From positions 1-64,000 of the forward strand of contig JBBRNY010000002.1 in the NCBI GenBank assembly GCA_038229915.1: a stretch of DNA of 64,000 nt, read 5' to 3'. The notes under the pieces are model-generated. The model saw only the letters and a list, made by a program, of their open reading frames with translations, was not told where the DNA came from and did not search any database. The translations under genes and the position numbers were made by a program. The DNA comes from JAFDZW01 sp038229915. GTDB taxonomy: Bacteria > Bacteroidota > Ignavibacteria > Palsa-1295. Within the stretch, counting starts at the first letter, position 1; each line of letters opens with the position of its first letter. Positions 16,615-24,388 of this stretch are shown here, piece after piece.

Positions 16615-18801
16615 TTACAGAATAAATCTGATGCCGCCATTGACTGCTCTTCCTTCGAGTGGAGCATAGATATGAAGCCTATCAAACTTTCCAGTAATGA
16701 ATGGATCGCCGATAAACGTCGGGTCAAAATTTGTTTGCTTGACATCAAATATGTTTTCGAAATTGATATATATTCTGAATTGCCCGAATGTTTTTTCGAC
16801 TAATGCACCAAACAGCCAGTATGATGGTGTTACGGTTCGGAAAGGATCTCGGTCTATTTGTTGTGAGCCAATAAAATAACTTTCAAGGCCCGAACGCCAT
16901 CCATTGTCTTGGTCTTCAAACATCAATACGATACCAAGATTATGTCGTGGATTAAGCTCGATCTCTTTCGTGATGCCGAGATTACTTTGTGTTGCATAGG
17001 TATAGGTATATCCAAACGAAAGTTTGAATTCATCATATAAGAATTGAGTCGTAATTTCGGCGCCTTTGGTGATGGTTGCGCCACTTGCATTTTCAAGTGT
17101 AATGATTTGTTGTGCGATAGAGTCTTCGTTAATAACGAGTGAGTGCTTGAGCGTAGTGTGGAAGAGGGCAGTGTTGATCGTTATTCCGAGTGGTCCCAGC
17201 ACGGTTCGCCAGTTTGCATCGAACGAAAAACTTTGTGCATCTTCAGAGCGCAGGTTCTCTATGCCTCGGATATCGTGATAGCCAATTTCTTCTGATTCTT
17301 CGACAAATATCGTTGGCGATTTATATCCACCGCCACCACCGATACGAAGTGTCAGCGCATCGGTCGGTTTATAAAAGAATGAAAGCCGAGGTGTGACGAA
17401 CGTGCCATAGACATTATGATGATCGGCGCGAATGCCACCTACGACTTTAAAATTACTTGCGACACTCCATTCATCTTGAATAAATATTCCCGGCACAGAA
17501 TAATTATAGCTGAGCGATGGCGTTTCGCGAATGGTTTGATCGGAAAAAATATCGCCTGAATATGCAGCGCCAACAAGGAGACTATGCTCGCTTAAAAGAA
17601 ATGAGTGTTGTGCATCAGCATAGAGCACCGTTTGTTTTCCATTAAACGGAATATTACCATAGTGTGCATTGCGCATTAATTGCATTGCCGCCGCACTGAC
17701 AGCAAATTGTGTGTTGTCGGAAATATCATAGTCGAGATGTGCCGTGCCATAAAATCTTTCCGAGGTATTGCGTTCGGTGTACGGCGAAGCATTATTATCT
17801 GTCGTCGTATCGATCACGCCGCCATTTCGTGTTTCTTTCATATAGCCAAATCCGATCTTCGCTTTTACCTCATCGCTAAAATGATAAAAGAGTTGAGGTG
17901 AAATATTTAGACGGCTATATCCGGCAATGTCGCTGAAGTTGTCTCCATTGACATCGTAAATAGCCTGGCGATCATAACTTGAAAATAATGTCAGGCCGAG
18001 ATCATCGATCGTATTAGCATAATAGACCGCCGCATCTTGTCCGTTTTGGCTGGTGATATTGATCAGCGCACTAAAGTCCTCGTGTTCTTGTGGAAGTTTT
18101 GTCAGGAAGTTCACGACACCGGCTATTGCATCGGCACCATAGAGCACCGAGCTTGCACCTTTGATGATCTCGATCTGCCGAAGATTCAGTGGTGGCATCT
18201 GAGTAATACCAAGTCCTGCCGATAGCCCACCAAGATTAGGAATACCATCAACAAGTATCTGAGTATATCTTCCTTGCAAACCTTGAATGCGGATGTTGGC
18301 AGAGTTGCTGGTTGAAGAAGTTGTTTGCACTCGAATGCCTGGTGTTTCATTCAGTGCCATCGAAAGACTTGAGGCTTCCATCATTATTTTTTCTTCGAGC
18401 TCTTCTTCCGGTATTGCTTCGACCCTAATAGGAGCATCGGCAATCGATCGAGTTGTTCGCGTCCCGGTCACGACTACTTCTTCACCTTCGGTATGCAATG
18501 GCTGAAGGATGATCGGCAGAAAAAGTGAATCACTGCTGAGCGTAATTGATAGCGAGAGTCGTTCGTATCCATTTGCATTGATGATGACGGTATGAATTCC
18601 GCTCTGAAGTGATCGGAGTACAAATGTGCCATCGGAAGATGTTTTTACCCCACTCGTTGGGCGGTCTATTTTGATTCGTACGCCGATGATCGGTTCGCCT
18701 GAAACCGAGTCACTGACAATACCAGTAAGAATATGTTTTTGGGCAAGAGCATTGCCAGCTATGAATAGCATACACAGGAAAAATAGAATATATCGTTTCA
18801 T
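16615..18801 (-). CDS. TonB-dependent outer-membrane receptor
   Basis: Imports a ligand across the outer membrane using TonB energy. From ATG 18801 it is 728 residues: signal peptide MKRYILFFLCMLFIAGNALAQ, a carboxypeptidase-regulatory-like domain (about 22-105, ILTGIVSDSVSGEPIIGVRI), a plug (about 115-235, with LNETPGIRVQ, SANIRIQGLQGRYTQILVDG and IEIIKGASSVLYGADAIAGVVNF), and a 22-strand barrel ending in an amphipathic strand with terminal FIL. The frame is open 13 codons further upstream, but the signal peptide supports 18801. It lies 75 bases behind a Cys/His-rich secreted protein gene on the same strand, which hints at a metal or metal-chelate substrate. This is inference. Confidence 0.9.
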   Translation of the reverse strand: MKRYILFFLCMLFIAGNALAQKHILTGIVSDSVSGEPIIGVRIKIDRPTSGVKTSSDGTFVLRSLQSGIHTVIINANGYERLSLSITLSSDSLFLPIILQPLHTEGEEVVVTGTRTTRSIADAPIRVEAIPEEELEEKIMMEASSLSMALNETPGIRVQTTSSTSNSANIRIQGLQGRYTQILVDGIPNLGGLSAGLGITQMPPLNLRQIEIIKGASSVLYGADAIAGVVNFLTKLPQEHEDFSALINITSQNGQDAAVYYANTIDDLGLTLFSSYDRQAIYDVNGDNFSDIAGYSRLNISPQLFYHFSDEVKAKIGFGYMKETRNGGVIDTTTDNNASPYTERNTSERFYGTAHLDYDISDNTQFAVSAAAMQLMRNAHYGNIPFNGKQTVLYADAQHSFLLSEHSLLVGAAYSGDIFSDQTIRETPSLSYNYSVPGIFIQDEWSVASNFKVVGGIRADHHNVYGTFVTPRLSFFYKPTDALTLRIGGGGGYKSPTIFVEESEEIGYHDIRGIENLRSEDAQSFSFDANWRTVLGPLGITINTALFHTTLKHSLVINEDSIAQQIITLENASGATITKGAEITTQFLYDEFKLSFGYTYTYATQSNLGITKEIELNPRHNLGIVLMFEDQDNGWRSGLESYFIGSQQIDRDPFRTVTPSYWLFGALVEKTFGQFRIYINFENIFDVKQTNFDPTFIGDPFITGKFDRLHIYAPLEGRAVNGGIRFIL

Positions 18802-18875
18802 TTTGTACATAAAAATTGATAAATACACAAGACCCACCATGACGGTGAAGCGTTAATAGAATATAGAGAGTGTAT

Positions 18876-19202
18876 TTATGCTTGCGGAGGTCGCAGGAAC
18901 GGCTCTATCGGTAGAGCGAGTGTAGAAGGATTAAGATCGTTTGCTATTATTGGAATGCTATAAAAAATTGGATCGGCACTGGTCGAAGGTCGATAGGCAG
19001 GGTAGTGGCACGGGCACTCGGAACAAGAGTCGGATTGGCAGTCTGTAGAACCCGAATGGTCATTGTGCTTATCTGAGCGTTCTTGAGACTGATGGGTACA
19101 GCTATTATCTTGCGGCAAAGCACACGCGACAACAGCCCCGCAATAGCCAATTGCGGCTAACAAAGTCAATACAAAGACGATATGGCGAAGTATGGCTTTC
19201 AT
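18876..19202 (-). CDS. Small secreted Cys/His-rich protein
   Basis: 108 residues with a signal peptide (MKAILRHIVFVLTLLAAIGYCGAVVACA). A mature stretch of about 45 residues is rich in Cys, His and Asp (CTHQSQERSDKHNDHSG, CQSDSCSECPCHYP), followed by a Pro-rich tail ending FLRPPQA. The pattern resembles small periplasmic proteins of metal-resistance loci (DUF2946/CzcI-like, from memory). Six Cys and four or five His in the mature part suggest metal binding. It is upstream of, and on the same strand as, the TonB receptor gene at 16615-18801, which suggests shared transcription. The exact family is not certain. Confidence 0.65.
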   Translation of the reverse strand: MKAILRHIVFVLTLLAAIGYCGAVVACALPQDNSCTHQSQERSDKHNDHSGSTDCQSDSCSECPCHYPAYRPSTSADPIFYSIPIIANDLNPSTLALPIEPFLRPPQA

Positions 19203-19310
19203 TCTTGTCTATCTAACAACAGTTCTCGGTTCAATGTTCTTCAAGAGCATTCTTTGGTAGCCGTTTGACTATTGGGGATTTGTGGCTATTTTCTGCGAAC
19301 CACTTTGGCA

Positions 19311-19318
19311 TAATTTTG
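19311..19318 (+). promoter_or_regulatory. rpsF: Candidate -7 element for the rpsF operon
   Basis: TAATTTTG matches TAnnTTTG and would give a leader of roughly 80 bases. That leader contains a CCG (19369-19371) within GCTGCCGGAC and a possible pairing CGG at 19384-19386, loosely like the S6:S18-binding leader motif of other bacteria. The RNA motif is a weak call. Confidence 0.4.
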
Positions 19319-19403
19319 TTTTACAGGCTCGAATTTTTTCCTGCTCCTGCACTGAAAATCAGGGGCTGCCGGACGATGTTGTACGGTAACCATAGGACAC
19401 AAT

Positions 19404-19799
19404 ATGAGCATAAAACGATACGAAACTACTTTCTTGTTGCCCACAACAATGACCGACGAAGCCATCAATACGCTCGTCAAGCATTTTGAAGATACCGTTA
19501 CCAAAAACGGTGGCACGCTGATGGAGACCGAACGTTGGGGAATCCGCCGTTTGGCATATATGATCATCAAGCATACCAGCGCCCATTACTTTTCATTGCA
19601 TTACACCGCCCCAGGCGAAACCAACGGTAAGCTCAACCGTGCGTTCCAACTTGACGAAGATGTTCTTCGTTGGATGATCTTGGAAATGCCAGAAACAAAT
19701 TTTGCGAAACGTGCAAAGATGAAAGCTCGCGTCGAGAACGTCGAGGCACGTCGTGTGGCTCATAATGCCAAGACCGCCGAAGAAGCAGCGGCACAATAA
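19404..19799 (+). CDS. rpsF: 30S ribosomal protein S6
   Basis: Small-subunit protein that binds 16S rRNA together with S18. 131 residues: the S6 fold covers about residues 1-95 (YETTFLLPTTMTDEAINTLV, GGTLMETERWGIRRLAYMIIKHTSAHYFSLHY). An Ala-rich, charged C-terminal extension ends in EEAAAQ. First gene of rpsF-ssb-rplI. Its usual partner gene rpsR is not in this operon (see findings). Confidence 0.95.
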   Translation: MSIKRYETTFLLPTTMTDEAINTLVKHFEDTVTKNGGTLMETERWGIRRLAYMIIKHTSAHYFSLHYTAPGETNGKLNRAFQLDEDVLRWMILEMPETNFAKRAKMKARVENVEARRVAHNAKTAEEAAAQ

Positions 19800-19869
19800 T
19801 TTTTTGTTTCGGTAGGGAAAGCCCCTACTGCCGAGACAGTGAGGTGTTTCTTTTCAAGCAGTACCCATT

Positions 19870-20310
19870 ATGGCTTGTTTAAAGATGCCGGAGATCAATT
19901 GTGTGCATATTGCCGGAAACCTGACCAAGGACCCGACAATGCGCAAGACTAGCACCGGATGTTTGGTTGTTAACTTTTGTATTGCATCAAATACAAAATA
20001 TCGCGACCCAAACAACCAGTGGATCGAAGATACGTGTTATGTCGGCGTTGTCGCTTGGAGCCGACTTGCCGAAAGTTGTATGGAGCGCCTGACCAAAGGC
20101 AGTGCCGTCTTAGTAACAGGCGAGCTGCAAAGCCGAGTGCTACATACCGAGAATGGTTTTTCGAGAACCGTTGTCGAGATCAAGGCGCACCGCATTCAGT
20201 TCTTGAACAAGACTGAATATGCCGTTGAACTCGAAGGCTCGGATATGGACGAGCTGTTGATCAAAGAGGGCGTTGCTTCGAACGAAGAGATTGCACCAAT
20301 AGAATTGTAA
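19870..20310 (+). CDS. ssb: Single-stranded DNA-binding protein
   Basis: OB-fold protein that coats single-stranded DNA in replication and repair. The OB domain covers about residues 8-115: VHIAGNLTKDPTMRKTSTGCLVVNFCIASN, followed by WIEDTCYVGVVAWSRLAE, GSAVLVTGELQSR and VVEIKAHRIQFLNK. The C-terminus reads EEIAPIEL and lacks the canonical acidic tip ending DDIPF, with only a short linker (total 146 residues). This may reduce partner-protein binding, or another SSB may carry that role. ATG 19870 is the longest start; ATG 19885 (MPEINC) is an alternative. Located between rpsF and rplI. Confidence 0.92.
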   Translation: MACLKMPEINCVHIAGNLTKDPTMRKTSTGCLVVNFCIASNTKYRDPNNQWIEDTCYVGVVAWSRLAESCMERLTKGSAVLVTGELQSRVLHTENGFSRTVVEIKAHRIQFLNKTEYAVELEGSDMDELLIKEGVASNEEIAPIEL

Positions 20311-20340
20311 AGTTTATACGAATTATCAGAGAGATATATT

Positions 20341-20784
20341 ATGCAGGTTATTTTACGTGAGGATGTCGAGAAGGTTGGTTTAGCTGGCGAAATGATTAAC
20401 GTCAAAGACGGCTATGCTCGCAATTTTTTAGTACCGCGTCGTTTGGCGTATGTTTCTACCCCGAGCGCGACTCGTCGCATCGAGCAGGAAATGAAGATCC
20501 GCGCCAAGAAAGTGGACATTGAGCGCGCTGACTTGACCGAGCTTGCCGCAAAGCTCAGCGAGCTGTCGGTAACGATACCGATGCGTGTCGGCGAAGAAGA
20601 GCGTTTGTATGGTTCGGTTACTCCGATGATGATCGCCGAGTCATTGAACAATCAAGGCTACAAGATCGACCGTCGCACGATCTCTATCGTCGAGCAGATC
20701 CGAACACTCGGTGCTCACGATGTTACGCTGAAGCTCAAGCACGGCGTCACAGCGCAGATCAAAGTAAACGTCGTTTCAGAGTAA
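20341..20784 (+). CDS. rplI: 50S ribosomal protein L9
   Basis: Large-subunit protein, 147 residues. The N-terminal domain carries the L9 signature region GEMINVKDGYARNFLVPRRLA. A connecting helix (about 45-75) and the C-terminal domain follow (GEEERLYGSVTPMMIAESLN, IDRRTISI, IRTLGAHDVTLKLKHGV). Last gene of rpsF-ssb-rplI, starting 30 bases after ssb and followed by a strong terminator. Confidence 0.96.
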   Translation: MQVILREDVEKVGLAGEMINVKDGYARNFLVPRRLAYVSTPSATRRIEQEMKIRAKKVDIERADLTELAAKLSELSVTIPMRVGEEERLYGSVTPMMIAESLNNQGYKIDRRTISIVEQIRTLGAHDVTLKLKHGVTAQIKVNVVSE

Positions 20785-20802
20785 ACGATCAATATCTTTA
20801 AG

Positions 20803-20834
20803 AAAAGCCCCGACAGTGATGTCGGGGCTTTTTT
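20803..20834 (+). terminator. Rho-independent terminator after rplI
   Basis: 13 bp stem AAAAGCCCCGACA/TGTCGGGGCTTTT with a GTGA (GNRA) loop and a T tail. It is nearly the same hairpin as the one behind hppA. Confidence 0.94.
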
Positions 20835-20901
20835 GTTTTTAGTAGAGGTGACTTGAGTCGCTTCCAATGAATTATTTTCCATATCCGTTGTTTTTTATAG
20901 T

Positions 20902-21129
20902 ATGCACACAATAACATTAGATTCGGTTCTTGACGAAGTGATGCTCCTGAGTTCGGAGCAACGCGATATGTTGGTCGATATTCTTCGAGGCAGACAAATA
21001 GAACTCCATCGCGAACAAATGCTCCGCGACGTTGAAGAAGGGCTCGCTGAGTTCAAAAGCGGCAACTTGAAACCAATGACGGTTCAAGAGATAATGAAAG
21101 AAGCGCGCGAACCAGACGAGTGCGAATAA
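20902..21129 (+). CDS. Putative antitoxin of a type II toxin-antitoxin pair
   Basis: 75-residue acidic helical protein. The N-terminal part (LDSVLDEVMLLSSEQRDMLVDILRGRQIELHREQML) looks like the dimerisation region of antitoxins found beside RelE/ParE-type toxins. The C-terminal part (EEGLAEFKSGNLKPMTVQEIMKEAREPDE) would wrap the toxin. It overlaps the toxin start by 10 bases. Such antitoxins usually also repress their own operon. The family is assigned by arrangement as much as by sequence. Confidence 0.75.
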   Translation: MHTITLDSVLDEVMLLSSEQRDMLVDILRGRQIELHREQMLRDVEEGLAEFKSGNLKPMTVQEIMKEAREPDECE

Positions 21130-21404
21130 TATCACGATCACCCGGATTTAAGCGTGAATTGAAAAAATTCATAAAGAACAATCCGCGTCTTTATGAAAGA
21201 ATAGAAGAAACATTAGAGGAAATGCTCAAAGACCCATTTGCACCATTTCTCGAAACTCACAAGTTAGGTGGAAAATTTAAAGGGATTCTCTCTTGCTCTT
21301 GTGGATATGATTGTAGAATATTATTTATTATAGAGCAGGATTCTCAAACGGGAAACGAAACGGTGCTTCTATTGAGTATTGGTACTCATGATGCTGTTTA
21401 CTAA
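21120..21404 (+). CDS. RelE/ParE-superfamily toxin (probable mRNA interferase)
   Basis: 94 residues with the typical fold order: FKRELKKFIKNNPRLYERIEETLEEMLKDP (two helices), then THKLGGKFKGILSCSCGYDCRILFII and a final strand VLLLSIGTHDAVY. The LxGxxxG and CRILF segments and the SIGTHD ending are those of the RelE/StbE/YafQ-like group, which cleaves mRNA at the ribosome. The start is GTG 21120 inside the antitoxin gene, so translation is coupled. The CSCGYDCR cysteines are unusual for this fold. Toxic activity is inferred. Confidence 0.8.
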   Translation: MRIISRSPGFKRELKKFIKNNPRLYERIEETLEEMLKDPFAPFLETHKLGGKFKGILSCSCGYDCRILFIIEQDSQTGNETVLLLSIGTHDAVY

Positions 21405-21496
21405 GACTATTATGTCCCCAAGCTTCCACTGCAACCCAACCCACTGCGACAATATCACTGAAAATATCGTTATCTAAGACTAACGAAAAAAAACGC

Positions 21497-22078
21497 GTGA
21501 GCAAGATACCTGAATTTACGAAATCGGTTTTTGATCTGAAAGACCTTCCGACCGATGGGACGACGGAGATCGCTTTTATTGGTCGCTCGAATGTCGGGAA
21601 GTCTTCGCTCATCAATTCGCTTGCCTCACGTAAGCAGCTCGCCCGTACCAGTGGCAAACCCGGCAAGACCCAAAGCCTCAATTACTATCTGTTTCCCGAT
21701 AAATATTATATTGTCGATACTCCGGGCTACGGCTATGCGGCTCGGTCGAAGAAAGATAGGGATGTTTGGCGGGGGATTATGGACGAATATGTCAGCGGTC
21801 GGGACGAACTGGCGGCGATCGGCATATTAATAGATGCCCGTCACGAGGGGCTTGAAAATGACATTACCGCTCTCGAATGGCTTGTCGGGCAAGGGAAGCC
21901 GTGGTTCGCGATATTAACAAAAATCGATAAAGTCAAGCAAAAGGATATATCTGCCCACGAAAAGTACCTGAAAGCGGAATTTAGCGGAGCCGAATTGCTG
22001 TTTGGTGTGTCTGTTGTGAGTGGAATCGGTGTAAAGCGACTCTCGAGTTATTTGCGATCGCTGGTTCCGAAAAAGTAA
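21497..22078 (+). CDS. engB: Ribosome-biogenesis GTPase YsxC/EngB
   Basis: Small GTPase needed for large-subunit assembly. 193 residues with G1 GRSNVGKSS at 29-37, switch I region TSGKPGKTQSLNYY, G3 DTPGYGYA, G4 TKIDK and a G5-like VSGIG. The start codon is GTG 21497, giving MSKIPEF, the expected N-terminus. Stands alone between the toxin-antitoxin pair and a T9SS cargo gene. Confidence 0.94.
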   Translation: MSKIPEFTKSVFDLKDLPTDGTTEIAFIGRSNVGKSSLINSLASRKQLARTSGKPGKTQSLNYYLFPDKYYIVDTPGYGYAARSKKDRDVWRGIMDEYVSGRDELAAIGILIDARHEGLENDITALEWLVGQGKPWFAILTKIDKVKQKDISAHEKYLKAEFSGAELLFGVSVVSGIGVKRLSSYLRSLVPKK

Positions 22079-22214
22079 CATCGCTGTCATTCGCAACTTC
22101 GGGTGGAGTTGTGTGTTCTTGTCTTTAGTGAGATATTTGAAGATTCCGTCAAAAAATTGCGTAATTTGCAATTCTGAGATGTGATCTGTTCACCTAAAAT
22201 AATATTGTACTTCA

Positions 22215-24218
22215 ATGAAAAGATATTCTACGTTATTAGTCGTGTTGTTTTTGATGTTGTCAAGTCTTTCTTATGGACAACACTCCGCAAGCCAGTCAAA
22301 CGCTTTTACCCAACGTTCAGCCGTTCAGCCGCGTGGCGAACAAACTGGTGTAACTTCCTCAGCAACACCGACCAATACTTCTTTTCCTTCCGCACCTTTT
22401 TCCTCGCTCGTGACCGTCAGCGGTGCTGATAGACTTCCGATCTCGACTCGTTATGATATCGTCGCTAATAGCCGCGCACTTCATACGACCGTCGTCGATC
22501 CTGATGATGCGCAGAAGATCCATTTTATTACAATGGTACAGACCGATAATACCGAAGCAGATACAATGCCGGGTCATCAATACGACACTCGCCGTGTACA
22601 ATACACATATAGCTCAGACGGTGGTGCGCATTGGACAGCACCAGTCTTGGTTAGCACAGGTCGTCTCGGATATCCTGATATCACCCTCTATAAACGTGGT
22701 GGCAAATATCTGCCGATCATCGCTGCCCATAGCGGACCAAATATTGTTGGTGCTGATACCCTTTGGAATACCCAAATTTTTATTGAACAAGGCAATCCTG
22801 GTGATGGAAATTTCGCGAAATTTGAAGCAGATCGTAAGGCAAGCGATGGCTCTTCAAAGAATATCGGCTATCCATCGTTGGTCGTTTCACCGTCTCAGGA
22901 TAAATTGTATGTCCTCGGTTGTATCTTGCCGCAGGGTGGTGCTGCTCAGACAGGACCATTAGAGTTTGGTACGTTCTTGCTTGATGAAACAGGTAATGCA
23001 ACGTGGAACGGTTGGAAACACCGTCCGGGTGGCGATGGCTCTACTGCAAATTGTAGCGGTGGTCAGTCCATCATGCATATCGGACCGAACGGAAACCTTG
23101 GTGTGTTCTGGGCACAATCAGACAACAGTGATCGTAGTTTATATTTTGTAGAATCAAGTGATGGCGGAGCAAATTGGACTCCGGTCTATTCACCGTTCTA
23201 TGTGCCTGACGTCAGTGGGCCTGCTGGTTCTGCACTTGCTGATTATGATGGATTTGATTTCTGCTATGATCAGACTGGCAAGCAGCATTTTATGTGGCAA
23301 GCCGACTATCAATTGCTCGGACAAAACACCTTCTATCCTTATACTGCTATGGTGTTGTATTGGGGAATGGGAGATCAAGAGGTTAAAGTATTGAATGTAA
23401 ACGGCTCGGCTGTAGCATTTTCTGCTCTTACATTCTTTGATACCGCCTTCGTTGGGACTGTGACACCAGTTAATACGACCAGTAATTTTACAACTCCAGC
23501 TGCAGGTTCGAATATCGAACCTACCGGAATCCCATTATTTTCCGATGCAACGCTTGCTCTTTCATCGGTACCAAACAATTTTACTGTATTCTACTGCACC
23601 TACCAAGATGGAGATCAGCAAGACGTAGATCAAGATGGTCAGGGACTTGCGAAAACCTATCTTTATAGAAGTATCTATTATCAGGAAACAAAAGATAATG
23701 GCTTTACTTGGAGTGAACCCGCACCGTTCCGAGCGAACGACCCGAACGGGCCTGCTGAAAGCAAACTTGATTATCATCACCCATCAGTTTCCTATCTCAA
23801 TCCTTCGGTTGGTGGGCAAACGAATTATCAGGTATGTTTTGCGGCTGATAGTATGGGCGGCCAGTTGTTTGGTTTTGGTACTGCTGGTTGGTCGTTCAAC
23901 ACGTGGTTCCACCAGTCTATTCAGCGTAACAAAGTTTCGAATGGGGTGTCTGTTGCTTCGAATATTCTCGGGCAGAATTATCCTAATCCTGTATCAGTTT
24001 CGACCACTATCCCTGTAACGCTTACTCAGAGCGGGGAAGTCACACTGACTCTCGAAGATATTCTTGGGCGTACGGTCAAGACGATCTTTTCAGGTATGAT
24101 GACTTCTGGTGCTCACAACGTTTCGCTTTTAAGCGCTTCGCTTGCACCGGGTGTGTATCGTTACACGATCAGAACTGCCACCGAAAGCGATTCACGTCTC
24201 TTGACGATCGTTCGCTAA
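22215..24218 (+). CDS. T9SS-secreted BNR/Asp-box (sialidase-like propeller) protein
   Basis: 667-residue exported protein. It has a signal peptide MKRYSTLLVVLFLMLSSLSYGQ and then a propeller with several Asp-box motifs (SSDGGAHWTAP, ESSDGGANWTP, TKDNGFTWSEP), typical of sialidase-fold proteins. A C-terminal type A sorting domain closes it (about 585-667: GQNYPNPVSVSTTIPVTL, LEDILGRTVKTI, LAPGVYRYTIRTATESDSRLLTIVR). I see no complete sialidase active site, so it may be a binding or structural protein. Secretion by T9SS and surface anchoring or release are inferred from the sorting domain. Confidence 0.88.
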   Translation: MKRYSTLLVVLFLMLSSLSYGQHSASQSNAFTQRSAVQPRGEQTGVTSSATPTNTSFPSAPFSSLVTVSGADRLPISTRYDIVANSRALHTTVVDPDDAQKIHFITMVQTDNTEADTMPGHQYDTRRVQYTYSSDGGAHWTAPVLVSTGRLGYPDITLYKRGGKYLPIIAAHSGPNIVGADTLWNTQIFIEQGNPGDGNFAKFEADRKASDGSSKNIGYPSLVVSPSQDKLYVLGCILPQGGAAQTGPLEFGTFLLDETGNATWNGWKHRPGGDGSTANCSGGQSIMHIGPNGNLGVFWAQSDNSDRSLYFVESSDGGANWTPVYSPFYVPDVSGPAGSALADYDGFDFCYDQTGKQHFMWQADYQLLGQNTFYPYTAMVLYWGMGDQEVKVLNVNGSAVAFSALTFFDTAFVGTVTPVNTTSNFTTPAAGSNIEPTGIPLFSDATLALSSVPNNFTVFYCTYQDGDQQDVDQDGQGLAKTYLYRSIYYQETKDNGFTWSEPAPFRANDPNGPAESKLDYHHPSVSYLNPSVGGQTNYQVCFAADSMGGQLFGFGTAGWSFNTWFHQSIQRNKVSNGVSVASNILGQNYPNPVSVSTTIPVTLTQSGEVTLTLEDILGRTVKTIFSGMMTSGAHNVSLLSASLAPGVYRYTIRTATESDSRLLTIVR

Positions 24219-24230
24219 GATCTTGAGTAG

Positions 24231-24271
24231 CCTCCATATTGCCCCACGGCACTATGGAGGTTTCCTCTTTT
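24231..24271 (+). terminator. Probable terminator after the BNR protein gene
   Basis: 8 bp stem CCTCCATA/TATGGAGG with a 14-base loop, followed by TTTCCTCTTTT. Confidence 0.65.
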
Positions 24272-24388
24272 GCTACTTTGATTGCATTTTTGTGTTTATA
24301 GAGTTGTATTACGAGTTGTACACGATGGAATTGTTGAGTTGTGCTACGGTAATGATGTCCATCACTATCAATAATAAAGGTAATTGAT

